From Anthonomus grandis grandis (taxonomy: Eukaryota; Arthropoda; Insecta; Coleoptera; Curculionidae), in contig NC_065563.1 of NCBI RefSeq assembly GCF_022605725.1, positions 13,046,518 to 13,110,517 of the forward strand: a stretch of 64,000 bases of DNA, read 5' to 3'. Positions 41,891 through 53,700 of the stretch are shown piece after piece; the stretch's first letter is position 1, and the number at the start of each line of letters is the position of its first letter. The notes under the pieces were generated by a model, which was not told the origin of the DNA, made no database searches, and worked only from the letters and a program-made list of their open reading frames with translations. The position numbers and the translations under genes were made by a program.

Positions 41891-42850
41891 ATTATGTTTT
41901 TACAGGCACTCCTGAAATAAAAATTCCAATTACTTGACTTTTATAAAATGGATTTTAGTAAGTTCTTTATCAAAAACTAAAAAAGCCTTCAGAGTAGTCT
42001 ATAACTCATTCATTTCAAATTAAATCAATAGAACCCTAAGATATTAGGGTACTAACCAGAAACAAATTATTTTGTCTTTTACAGCCACCCCTGGAATAAA
42101 AATGCAATTTTCTTGGCTCTTAATAAATGGATTCTAGTCATTTCTTCAAAAAAGAATAAAAAAGCCTTTAAAGTAGTTCATAAATCAATAACGGGAAAAT
42201 TTTGACTGTTAGAACTCAAGGTATAAGTAAGATGCCAATAAGAGACAAATTTTTTCCTTCTGGAATAAAATGTTAATTTTCTTCAGACTTTTAGTTATTT
42301 TTATAGAAAAGACTAGGAAAGTCTTCAAAGTAGTCAATAAATCAATAATAACGAAATTTTTACTACTAGAATTCAAGATATTGGCGGGCCAATAAGAGAC
42401 AAATTATTTTTTTTCTTACAGACACTCCTGGAACAAAAAATCCAATTTTTTGACTTTTAGTAAATGAATTTCAAGCGTTTCTTCAGAAAAGACTAAAAAA
42501 GCCTTCAGAGCAGTCCATAAATCAATAATTTCAAAATCTTGACTACTAGAACTCAAGATATTATTGTGTCAATAAGGGACAAATTATTTTATTTTTTACA
42601 GGCACTCCTGGAATGTAAATTAAATTGTCTTGACATTTAATGAATAAATTCCAAACATTTCTTCAGAAAAGAGATGGCCATAAATTAATAATTGAAAAAA
42701 TGTTGAATTGGGGTGCCGATAAGGGACAAATGTTTTTTTTCGCACAGGCACACCTAGGATGAAATTTCTATGTTCTAGGCTTTTAGTCATTTCTTTAAAA
42801 AAGACTAAAACTTCAGAATAATCCATAAATCAATAATTGCAAAATTTTGA
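41890..42850. repeat. Diverged tandem repeat, period about 170-180 bp, about 6 copies
   Basis: The landmark TTTACAGGCACTCCTGGAATAAA (with changes) recurs near 41903, 42080, 42255, 42413, 42594 and 42742. Each is followed by AAAGACTAAAAAAGCCTTCA, a CATAAATCAATAAT phrase and AGAGACAAATTATTT. Copies are considerably diverged. Confidence 0.85.
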
Positions 42851-43507
42851 CATTTTCCTTCTTGAAAAAATTACTGTGGTTATTATTAAGTAAGAAAAAA
42901 ATGTGACATTTGTTGTAAATTTCTTCGTCAAAAAAAATTCCACGAAAATTGATCCTTTAACACGAAATTTGATCCTCAACTGCGACAACAGAGGGAAGTC
43001 AGTGTTTTTCTTACTATAGCAAAAAAGGGTTTTTACCAGAGAATGGTGGAAGAAGTAATCTTTATTAAAACCAGCAAAACCCATCAAATAATAATGACCT
43101 CACCTGACCTCCCTCCCAACTATTAAAGGTGATAGACCCATCCTTAAAGATCTCTTTAAAAACACGTCAAAAGTAATACAAAAACAGCCCATAAATTTAT
43201 CTGGGTACGGCCCCGTAATTCTCAAAATCAGTGGGATAGAGAGAGATACACAATTACTTGCACAGCCTAAAGTAGGAATCGCCAGAACGCAGATGTTTTA
43301 TCTTTGTTTAATAGACTGGCTAAAAAGAGGTGACAAGTCTGTGAGTGCTGGGAGTGTTTAAAATATTTTGTAAGATGCTTGGATTTTAGTCCGCGGTCAA
43401 ATTTTTGATATTATTTTCTTTCTAAAAATGGACATTTTCGAAAGAAAAATAAAAAATAGTATAAAACATGCGGTTTTACGTATATTTAAAATGATTTCAT
43501 AGATTAA

Positions 43508-45007
43508 CTATATAAACTAAACCTGAACAAAAATGCAGCACCAGGCCATGATAATATCGGAGTGCTTGATTTAATCAATATAAAAGATCATGTGATGTAT
43601 ATATTGGTAAAACTTGTAAATAGGGCTCTTGTTACTGGTGAATTTCCATCAGAACTAAAAATATCCAAAGTCTGTCCAATATATAAATCAGGATCTAAAA
43701 CTCAACAAACTAACTATAGACCAATTTCCATAATTAGTGTATTTTCCAAAATTCTAGAAACAGTTATGAAAAAGCGAATAACATCATTTGTTGAAAAATA
43801 TATCTCATATGATTGTTATCAGTATGGCTTTCTTAAAAATAGTAGTACTCTGAGTGCCACCGTTGATCTGCTCAACTATATCTCAACCAATCTGGACAAT
43901 GGTAAAATTGTATTAGCAATTTTTGTAGATTTGAGAAAAGCCTTTGATGTAGTAAATCATACTATTTTATTAGATAAATTAGAAAAAATGGGGTTTAGGG
44001 GGGTTGTACTTGCCTTGATTAGGTCGTACCTATTAAACAGAAAGCAATATGTGCATCTAAACGAACAGAAAAGTGAAATTCTGACATGTAACTGTGGCGT
44101 ACCCCAAGGATCTGTTCTGGGGCCATTGCTATATGCACTATTTGTCCTTAGTTTGAGGTTAGCAGGTTTGGTTGCCCAGTATTTTACATTTGCAGATGAC
44201 ACTGCTCATTTGTATTCAGACAATGACTTAGATGTTTTAGTTAATCAGGCAAATAACGATCTATTTAAATATAGTCAATGGCTGCTCCAAAATAACTTAA
44301 AAATTAATTTAGATAAAACGAAGTACATATTGTTTAAACAAAAAAATAAAAAAATAAATCAAATAAATATATCTCTAAATAATGTTACACTAGAACAAGT
44401 AAGTAGTATAAAGTACTTGGGTCTCATACTGGACGAAAAACTTGGCTGGAATCCTCATATTGAACATGTTTATGACAAACTTATACCTTTTATGGGAGCA
44501 CTCTACCGCTGTAAGGATTTTCTCAGTATTTCAGCTAAGTATCAAATATATAATGCGTATATTTTGTCTGTACTAAGATATCTTATTCCGGTGTGGGGCA
44601 CATATCCAAATACTAACTTTCAAAAAATTAAAATCTTGCAAAATAAAATACTTAAAATCCTTTTCGATCTTGACTACTTTATGCACACGAATGATTTATA
44701 TAAAAAGCTAAAAATATTGCCCATTGGAAAAATTTGCGAGTTGGAGCAGGCCAAATTAATTTTTAAGATTTTACATAGACTACAAAAGTCCAATCACACG
44801 ATTGTATACTCAAATGACATACATTCATATGAATTAAGAAATAATAATGTTAGACTAAATAATGCGAGAACCAATATAGCTCTGAGAAATCCTATTGATG
44901 AAGCTTCACAGGTATTCAATTCTTTGCCTTCTGAAATTAAGCAGGAGACCTCTTACTACAGATTTATTAAGAAGCTCAAGATCATTGTTAGTCAATATGA
45001 GGATTGA
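43508..45007 (+). CDS. LINE reverse transcriptase, N-terminally truncated, open frame
   Basis: About 499 uninterrupted codons from the truncation point. The 481-codon stretch starting at the GTG at 43562 has no true start Met. Reverse transcriptase motifs numbered from 43562 are: NYRPISIISVFSKILE (51-66), FVDLRKAFDVVNH (121-133), CGVPQGSVLGPLLY (178-191), FADDTAHLY (210-218, catalytic Asp pair), and SIKYLGLILDEKLGWNPHI in the thumb-like region, then a C-terminal RYLIPVWG segment. Motifs fit the Jockey/CR1-Daphne assemblage. The endonuclease domain is missing. The lack of any stop suggests a fairly recent insertion. It is a mobile-element protein, not a host gene. Confidence 0.9.
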   Translation, partial: LYKLNLNKNAAPGHDNIGVLDLINIKDHVMYILVKLVNRALVTGEFPSELKISKVCPIYKSGSKTQQTNYRPISIISVFSKILETVMKKRITSFVEKYISYDCYQYGFLKNSSTLSATVDLLNYISTNLDNGKIVLAIFVDLRKAFDVVNHTILLDKLEKMGFRGVVLALIRSYLLNRKQYVHLNEQKSEILTCNCGVPQGSVLGPLLYALFVLSLRLAGLVAQYFTFADDTAHLYSDNDLDVLVNQANNDLFKYSQWLLQNNLKINLDKTKYILFKQKNKKINQINISLNNVTLEQVSSIKYLGLILDEKLGWNPHIEHVYDKLIPFMGALYRCKDFLSISAKYQIYNAYILSVLRYLIPVWGTYPNTNFQKIKILQNKILKILFDLDYFMHTNDLYKKLKILPIGKICELEQAKLIFKILHRLQKSNHTIVYSNDIHSYELRNNNVRLNNARTNIALRNPIDEASQVFNSLPSEIKQETSYYRFIKKLKIIVSQYED

Positions 45008-45266
45008 TTTTTGAATGTTTAGGTGTTATCAAAATTAATGTAATGGTTGTAAACAAAGCTACACGTGTTGCGGTTTAGTTATTAATGAAACTCTGGTACC
45101 AATGCTATAAATGCATTGTTTAAGATTTTATCATTTATATTAGCTTTTAAAATCTGTATTAATTTTTATATAAATTCGTGTATTAATTTTTATATAAAAT
45201 TGTAATATCTTGTATGTAACTGATGGCTAATAAATGACGTTTTCAAAAAAAAAAAAAAAAAAAAAT
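43508..45266 (+). mobile_element. 5'-truncated non-LTR retrotransposon (LINE) with poly(A) tail
   Basis: The element comprises the open reverse transcriptase frame (43508-45007), a 3' UTR with AATAAATGACG and a terminal run of about 20 As (about 45246-45266). Upstream of 43508 there is an in-frame stop and unrelated sequence, so the 5' part with the endonuclease domain is absent, as expected of truncated target-primed reverse transcription. No clear target-site duplication is visible. Confidence 0.9.
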
Positions 45267-45274
45267 CTTACCAT

Positions 45275-45480
45275 TTAAACATGTATATCATGCGACAATA
45301 AATACGACATAGGCGCACGGACTAGTTAGTGCGGCATCTGCGACACATCAAAGATTCTAATAGATCTCTGAATTGGACTTTATGTCTCCCGTACACATAT
45401 CTTGCAGTGTAATAATAAAATATCATACAGAGGGAAATCGAGAAAAAAGTAGGGAATGCCTTAACGTGTATAAAACACAA
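45275..45480. repeat. Dispersed repeats adjoining the LINE
   Basis: 45275-45385 matches 33170-33255 and 45385-45480 matches 9090-9190 (TGTAATAATAAAATATCATACA ... TTAACGTGTAT). Two repeat families abut here, directly after the LINE poly(A). Confidence 0.6.
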
Positions 45481-45875
45481 TAATTATACCAAATTAAAGA
45501 AAAACTCAAGAATAGAATTTAAAAAAATAGGCATCATCCCTCATCAGCTTGTCATTCCAAAACCACACTCTTGACTCATTTTTCAACCAATTTTTTCTGA
45601 TACTTGAACTCCTTTTAAACCTAAAACGGACCAGTATCTACTACTGCCTTAATGGCAATTAATAATCGCTTTGTCCGACTGAAAGGACCAAAAAAAAAAA
45701 AAAAGAGCAACAAAGACAGTAAAACAAACAAATGAAGAGAAAAACCAAAAAGCGCACACCAGGGACGGAGGGACCCACTTAACGATGCCAGCGAAACACG
45801 AAAACCGTCCCAATCAATTTCCGAGAGATTCGAGGGTTTTTTGTTTGAGCGAAACTGAACGGAACCGAGACTACA

Positions 45876-45956
45876 CACTAGAGAGTGGAGTAGAGAGAGA
45901 ATTTTTCAATTTTTCGATGTTTCAGTCGGTGAGGAGCGTTCGAACGCGCGAGACGT
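45876..45956 (+). promoter_or_regulatory. Core promoter: GAGA tract, Inr and DPE
   Basis: TCAGTC at 45922-45927 fits the arthropod initiator (TCAKTY) with +1 at A45924. AGACGT at 45951-45956 lies exactly at +28 to +33 and fits the DPE (RGWYV). A GAGA-rich tract (45880-45900) precedes and no TATA box is seen. This predicts a TATA-less DPE promoter with a 178-nt 5' UTR to the ATG at 46102. Confidence 0.6.
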
Positions 45957-46101
45957 CGACTTTTAGTGAGTGCGCAGATGCCCGCGCGACGTACTTTTAC
46001 TTAGCCGGTACTTTGCGTGATTTACGTTCCAGTGGTACTACTTACAGACATTCTCTAGTGCTTCGTTAATATTAATTTATTGTTTAATTAACTTAATTAA
46101 A

Positions 46102-46249
46102 ATGTACTGTGCCATGGTAGTTGTGTTTTGTTTTTGGGCTGCAGTACTACTGTCCAGGGTGTTCGGGGAGGAGATGATGGTGGGCAACAGCATTAATAAG
46201 CCGAGAAAGGGGGTGCAGCCGCTCTGGGTGCAAGTCAATACAAATAGCG
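46102..46249 (+). CDS. First coding exon of an unrecognised secreted or membrane protein
   Basis: ATG in the context TTAAAATG opens a frame starting MYCAMVVVFCFWAAVLLSRV, a clear signal peptide with likely cleavage near VFGEE. The mature N-terminus reads MMVGNSINKPRKGVQPLWVQ, followed by VNTNS. The frame ends in phase 1 at a GCG|GTAAGA donor (GT at 46250-46251), giving 49 codons plus one base. Sequence composition and the predicted promoter upstream support a real exon. No continuing exon was found to 64 kb, so a long first intron containing the 180-bp satellite is inferred. I cannot name the gene from this piece. Confidence 0.65.
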
Positions 46250-46468
46250 GTAAGATTCGTTGTTTTTAATTAAATTATATCGGTAAGTTGCATTTTAATA
46301 AATGGCTTATCAGGACTAGCACGGTTTATTAGATACACATACATGCAATATGGTGTAATTAGATTACTGTGGAGAGTGCAAGATGCAAGTAGGTAGTTTT
46401 TTATGATATGTTTTAAGGAACTTCGTTTTTTTTTTTTCAATGGACAGGGTAAATGAATGTACAGGAAA

Positions 46469-47580
46469 AATTCTTTTTGCTCTATGTTAAGGTCAAAGAA
46501 ATAATGAAAAAAGTCTAATAACAAAAGTTTCCATTTCCCATAGGAGAGCCAGGAAAAATTAAAAAGTGTAATTGTGCACTATACCCTTGAAAATTTAAAA
46601 AAAATCACATTTAATTTTTTTATAAAAAATCTATAGGTCCAATTAAAATATAGTTTTATTAAAAGTTGCTTGGAATAATTACAGCTGTCCTGGAAAAAAG
46701 AAATTTTGATTCTATTGTCCATACAGTGGGAGAAAATGCCAAAAAACTAAAAATCAAAAAAAATCAATTTCCCCAAAATCTATAGAAAATTTCGTGATTT
46801 TTATTTTTGTTATAGATACTCTGTTTAAGGGCAAAACGAAAACTATTTAATAACTTTTTCCAAAAAACGGATAATAAAGGAGTTATTGGCGTTTTTTGAC
46901 TTTTAGTCCAAGAGTACCTGAAAAAAGTGAAAATTCTAAAAATTGGCCAAATCGAAAAATTCTTTTTGCTATATGTTAAGGTCAAAGAAATAATGAAAAA
47001 AGTCTAATAACAAAAGGTTCCATTTCCCATAGGAGAGCCAGGAAAAATTAAAAAGTGTAATTTTGCACTATACCCTTGAAAATTTAAAAAAAATCACATT
47101 TAATTTTTTTATAAAAAATCTATAAGTCCAATGAAAATATAGTTTAATTAAAAGTTGCTTGGAATAATTACAGCTATCCTGGAAAAAAGAAATTTTGATT
47201 CTATTGTCCATACAGTGGAAGAAAATGCCAAAAAACTTCAAATCAAAAAAACTCAATTTCCCCAAAATCTATAGAAAATTTTGTGATTTTTATTTTTGTT
47301 ATAGATACTCTGTTTAAGTGCAAAACGAAAAATATTTTATAACTTTTTTCGAAAAACGAATAATAAAGAAGTTATTAGCGTTTTTTGATTTTTAGTCCAA
47401 GAGTACTTAAAAAAAGTGAAAATTCTAAAAATTGGCCAAATCAAAAAATTCTTTTTGCTATATGTTAAGGTCAAAGAAACAATGAGAAAAGTCTAATAAC
47501 AAAAGTTTCCATTTCCCATAGGAAAGCCAGGAAAAATTAAAAAGTGAAATTACTAAAATACACCCTACAGTGGGAGAAAA
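46469..47580. repeat. 488-490-bp tandem duplication, about 2.2 copies
   Basis: The landmark TTCTTTTTGCT(C/A)TATGTTAAGGTC recurs at about 46469, 46959 and 47449. The three copies share CCATTTCCCATAGGA(G/A)AGCC and TACAGTGGGAGAAAAT-type blocks with few differences. Confidence 0.9.
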
Positions 47581-47639
47581 TCGCGAATAACTTCCAACCC
47601 TAGACACACAAACCCAAAACAGCCTTACATGGGTATTTG

Positions 47640-47735
47640 GGTAAATGCTTGCCCTAGAAGGACGTTTTTACACTCAAATCCATCCTCAGGAAGTCGCTTA
47701 TATAACTGTGAAATGTTCCTATGAAATGACTATTG
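47640..47735. repeat. Isolated relic of the 390-400-bp satellite
   Basis: GACGTTTTTACACTCAAATCCATCCTCAGGAA followed by TTATATAACTGTGAAAT matches the edge unit of the 4145-7460 array. It lies just before the 180-bp array. Confidence 0.65.
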
Positions 47736-47784
47736 CTATTTCCGGGACTGTAGCAAATACGAGGGCGGTTAAATTAGAAATTTC

Positions 47785-50700
47785 TTTTACAAAGAAATTA
47801 AAGTTCCCAAGCACAAAATGCTCATATCTCTGGAAATAATGGAGTTAGAGAGTTGAAAATTTAAACACAACTTCCTCTAATAAAGTCATTGAACACCTAT
47901 TTCAGCATTTTTTCCAAACATTTTTTTTAATAAAGATACATGCCTTGGAAGTTGAAAAAAACATTTTTACAAAGAAATTAAAGTTCCCATGCACAAAAAG
48001 CTCATATCTCTGAAAATATTGAAGTTAGAGAGTTGAAAATTTAAACACGACTTCCTCTAATAAAATCATTGGACACCTATTTCAGCACTTTTTTCAAAAA
48101 AAATTTTTTAATAAAGATACATGCCTTGGAAGTTGAAAAAAACATTTTTACAAAGAAATTAAAGTTCCCAAGCACAAAATGCTCATATCTCTGAAAATAC
48201 TGAAGTTAGAGAGTTGAAAATTTAAATACAACTTCCTCTAATAAAATCATTGAACACCTATTTCAGCATTTTTTCAAAAAAATTTTTTTAATAAGATACA
48301 TGCCTTGGAAGTTGAAAAAACATTTTTACAAAGAAATTAAAGTTCCCAAGCACAAAATGCTCATATCTCTGAAAGTAATAAAGTTAGAGAGTTGAAAATT
48401 TAAACACAACTTCCTCTAATAAAATCATTGAACACCTATTTCAGCATTTTTTCCAAACATTTGTTTGAATAAAGATACATGCCTTGGAAGTTGAAAAAAA
48501 CATTTTTACAAAGAAATTAAAGTTCCCAAGCACAAAATGCTCATATCTCTGAAAATACTGAAGTTAGAGAGTTGAAAATTTAAACACAACTTCCTCTAAT
48601 AAAATCATTGGACACCTAATCAGCATTTTTTTCAAAAAAATTTTTCAATAAAGATACATGCCTTGGAAGTTGAAAAAAACATTTTTACAAAGAAATTAAA
48701 GTTCCCAAACACAAAATGCTCATATCTCTGAAAATAATGAAGTTAGAGAGTTGAAAATTTAAACACAGCTTCCTCTAATAAAATCATTGGACACCTATTT
48801 CAGCGTTTTTTCCAAACATTTTTTTCAATAAAGATACATGCCTTGGAAGTTGAAAAAAACATTTTTACAAAGAAATTAAAGTTCCCAAGCACAAAATGCT
48901 CATATCTCTGAAAATAATGAGGTTAGAGAGTTGAAAATTTAAACACGACTTCCTCTAATAAAATCATTGGACACATATTTCAGCATTTTTTCCAAACATT
49001 TTTTTCAATAAAGATACATGCCTTGGAAGTTGAAAAAAACATTTTTACAAAGAAATTAAAGTTCCCAAGCACAAAATGCTCATATCTCTGAAAATAATGA
49101 GGTTAGAGAGTTGAAAATTTAAACACAGCTTCCTCTAATAAAATCATTGAACACCTATTTCAGCATTTTTTCCAAACATTTGTTTGAATAAAGATACATG
49201 CCTTGGAAGTTGAAAAAAACATTTTTACAAAGAAATTAAAGTTCCCAAGCACAAAATGCTCATATCTCCGAAAATACTGAAGTTAGAGAGTTGAAAATTT
49301 AAACACAACTTCCTCTAATAAAATCATTGGACACATATTTCAGCATTTTTTCCAAACATTTTTTTCAATAAAGATACATGCCTTGGAAGTTGAAAAAAAC
49401 ATTTTTACAAAGAAATTAAAGTTCCCAAGCACAAAATGCTCATATCTCCGAAAATACTGAAGTTAGAGAGTTGAAAATTTAAACACAACTTCCTCTAATA
49501 AAATCATTGGACACATATTTCAGCATTTTTTCCAAAAATTTTTTTCAATAAAGATACATGCCTTGGAAGTTGAAAAAAACGTTTTTACAAAGAAATTAAA
49601 GTTCCCAAGCACAAAATGCTCATATCTCCGAAAATACTGAAGTTAGAGAGTTGAAAATTTAAACACAACTTCCTCTAATAAAATCATTGGACACATATTT
49701 CAGCATTTTTTCCAAAAATTTTTTTCAATAAAGATACATGCCTTGGAAGTTGAAAAAAACGTTTTTACAAAGAAATTAAAGTTCCCAAGCACAAAATGCT
49801 CATATCTCCGAAAATACTGAAGTTAGAGAGTTGAAAATTTAAATACAACTTCCTCTAATAAAATCATTGAACACCTATTTCAGCATTTTTTCCAAAAATT
49901 TTTTTCAATAAAGATACATGCCTTGGAAGTTGAAAAAAACATTTTTACAAAGAAATTAAAGTTCCCAAGCACAAAATGCTCATATCTCTGAAAATACTGA
50001 AGTTAGAGAGTTGAAAATTTAAATACAACTTCCTCTAATAAAATCATTGAACACCTATTTCAGCATTTTTTCCAAAAATTTTTTTCAATAAAGATACATG
50101 CCTTGGAAGTTGAAAAAAACGTTTTTACAAAGAAATTAAAGTTCCCAAGCACAAAATGCTCATATCTCCGAAAATACTGAAGTTAGAGAGTTGAAAATTT
50201 AAACACAACTTCCTCTAATAAAATCATTGGACACATATTTCAGCATTTTTTCCAAACATTTTTTTCAATAAAGATACATGCCTTGGAAGTTGAAAAAAAC
50301 ATTTTTACAAAGAAATTAAAGTTCCCAAGCACAAAATGCTCATATCTCTGAAAATAATGAGGTTAGAGAGTTGAAAATTTAAACACAACTTCCTCTAATA
50401 AAATCATTGAACACATATTTCAGCATTTTTTCCAAAAATTTTTTTTAATAAAGATACATGCCTTGGAAGTTGAAAAAAACATTTTTACAAAGAAATTAAA
50501 GTTCCCAAGCACAAAATGCTCATATCTCTGAAAATACTGAAGTTAGAGAGTTGAAAATTTAAACACAACTTCCTCTAATAAAGTCATTGAACACATATTT
50601 CAGCATTTTTTCCAAAAATTTTTTTTAATAAAGATACATGCCTTGGAAGTTAAAAAAAAACATTTTTACAAAGAAATTAAAGTTCCCAAGCACAAAATGC

Positions 50701-53700
50701 TCATATCTCTGAAAATACTGAAGTTAGAGAGTTGAAAATTTAAACACAACTTCCTCTAATAAAGTCATTGAACACATATTTCAGCATTTTTTCCAAACAT
50801 TTTTTTCAATAAAGATACATGCCTTGGAAGTTAAAAAAAAACATTTTTACAAAGAAATTAAAGTTCCCAAGCACAAAATGCTCATATCTCTGAAAATACT
50901 GAAGTTAGAGAGTTGAAAATTTAAACACAACTTCCTCTAATAAAGTCATTGAACACATATTTCAGCATTTTTTCCAAAAATTTTTTTTAATAAAGATACA
51001 TGCCTTGGAAGTTGAAAAAAACATTTTTACAAAGAAATTAAAGTTCCCAAGCACAAAATGCTCATATCTCCGAAAATAATGAAGTTAGAGAGTTGAAAAT
51101 TTAAACACAACTTCCTCTAATAAAATCATTGAACACATATTTCAGCATTTTTTCCAAAAATTTTTTTTAATAAAGATACATGCCTTGGAAGTTGAAAAAA
51201 AACGTTTTTACAAAGAAATTAAAGTTCCCAAGCACAAAATGCTCATATCTCCGAAAATAATGAAGTTAGAGAGTTGAAAATTTAAACACAACTTCCTCTA
51301 ATAAAATCATTGAACACCTATTTCAGCATTTTTTCCAAACATTTTTTTAAATAAAGATATATGCCTTGGAAGTTGAAAAAAACATTTTTACAAAGAAATT
51401 AAAGTTCCCAAGCACAAAATACTCATATCTCTGAAAATACTGAAGTTAGAGAGTTGAAAATTTAAACACAACTTCCTCTAATAAAATCATTGGACACATA
51501 TTTCAGCATTTTTTCCAAACATTTTTTTCAATAAAGATACATGCCTTGGAAGTTGAAAAAAACATTTTTACAAAGAAATTAATATTCCCAAGCACAAAAT
51601 GGTCATAACTCTGAAAATAATGAAGTTAGAGAGTTGAAAATTTAAACACAACTTCCTCTAATAAAATCATTGGACACATATTTCAGCATTTTTTCCAAAC
51701 ATTTTTTTCAATAAAGATACATGCCTTGGAAGTTGAAAAAAATATTTTTACAAAGAAATTAAAGTTCCCAAGCACAAAATGCTCATAACTCTGAAAATAC
51801 TGAAGTTAGAGAGTTGAAAATTTAAACACAACTTCCTCTAATAAAATCATTGGACACCTATTTCAGCATTTTTTTCAAAATTTTTTTTTAATAAAGATAC
51901 ATGCCTTGGAAGTTGAAAAAAACATTTTTACAAAGAAATTAAAGTTCCCAAACACAAAATGCTCATATCTCTGAAAATACTGAAGTTAGAGAGTTGAAAA
52001 TTTAAACACGACTTCCTCTAATAAAATCATTGGACACATATTTCAGCATTTTTTCCAAAAATTTTTTTCAATAAAGATACATGCCTTGGAAGTTGAAAAA
52101 AACGTTTTTACAAAGAAATTAAAGTTCCCAAGCACAAAATGCTCATATCTCCGAAAATACTGAAGTTAGAGAGTTGAAAATTTAAATACAACTTCCTCTA
52201 ATAAAATCATTGAACACCTATTTCAGCATTTTTTCCAAAAATTTTTTTCAATAAAGATACATGCCTTGGAAGTTGAAAAAAACATTTTTACAAAGAAATT
52301 AAAGTTCCCAAGCACAAAATGCTCATATCTCTGAAAATACTGAAGTTAGAGAGTTGAAAATTTAAATACAACTTCCTCTAATAAAATCATTGAACACCTA
52401 TTTCAGCATTTTTTCCAAAAATTTTTTTCAATAAAGATACATGCCTTGGAAGTTGAAAAAAACGTTTTTACAAAGAAATTAAAGTTCCCAAGCACAAAAT
52501 GCTCATATCTCCGAAAATACTGAAGTTAGAGAGTTGAAAATTTAAACACAACTTCCTCTAATAAAATCATTGGACACATATTTCAGCATTTTTTCCAAAC
52601 ATTTTTTTCAATAAAGATACATGCCTTGGAAGTTGAAAAAAACATTTTTACAAAGAAATTAAAGTTCCCAAGCACAAAATGCTCATATCTCTGAAAATAA
52701 TGAGGTTAGAGAGTTGAAAATTTAAACACAACTTCCTCTAATAAAATCATTGGACACATATTTCAGCATTTTTTCCAAACATTTTTTTCAATAAAGATAC
52801 ATGCCTTGGAAGTTAAAAAAAAACATTTTTACAAAGAAATTAAAGTTCCCAAGCACAAAATGCTCATATCTCTGAAAATACTGAAGTTAGAGAGTTGAAA
52901 ATTTAAACACAACTTCCTCTAATAAAGTCATTGAACACATATTTCAGCATTTTTTCCAAAAATTTTTTTTAATAAAGATACATGCCTTGGAAGTTGAAAA
53001 AAACATTTTTACAAAGAAATTAAAGTTCCCAAGCACAAAATGCTCATATCTCCGAAAATAATGAAGTTAGAGAGTTGAAAATTTAAACACAACTTCCTCT
53101 AATAAAATCATTGAACACATATTTCAGCATTTTTTCCAAAAATTTTTTTTAATAAAGATACATGCCTTGGAAGTTGAAAAAAACGTTTTTACAAAGAAAT
53201 TAAAGTTCCCAAGCACAAAATGCTCATATCTCCGAAAATAATGAAGTTAGAGAGTTGAAAATTTAAACACAACTTCCTCTAATAAAATCATTGAACACCT
53301 ATTTCAGCATTTTTTCCAAACATTTTTTTAAATAAAGATATATGCCTTGGAAGTTGAAAAAAACATTTTTACAAAGAAATTAAAGTTCCCAAGCACAAAA
53401 TACTCATATCTCTGAAAATACTGAAGTTAGAGAGTTGAAAATTTAAACACAACTTCCTCTAATAAAATCATTGGACACATATTTCAGCATTTTTTCCAAA
53501 CATTTTTTTTAATAAAGATACATGCCTTGGAAGTTAAAAAAAAACATTTTTACAAAGAAATTAAAGTTCCCAAGCACAAAATGCTCATATCTCTGAAAAT
53601 ACTGAAGTTAGAGAGTTGAAAATTTAAACACAACTTCCTCTAATAAAGTCATTGAACACATATTTCAGCATTTTTTCCAAACATTTTTTTCAATAAAGAT

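Noticed and set aside
45621..45878. 85-codon minus-strand frame and overlapping 45785-46069 plus-strand frame
   Set aside because: They lie in the 5' flank and 5' UTR of the 46102 exon, include homopolymer runs and have no motif.
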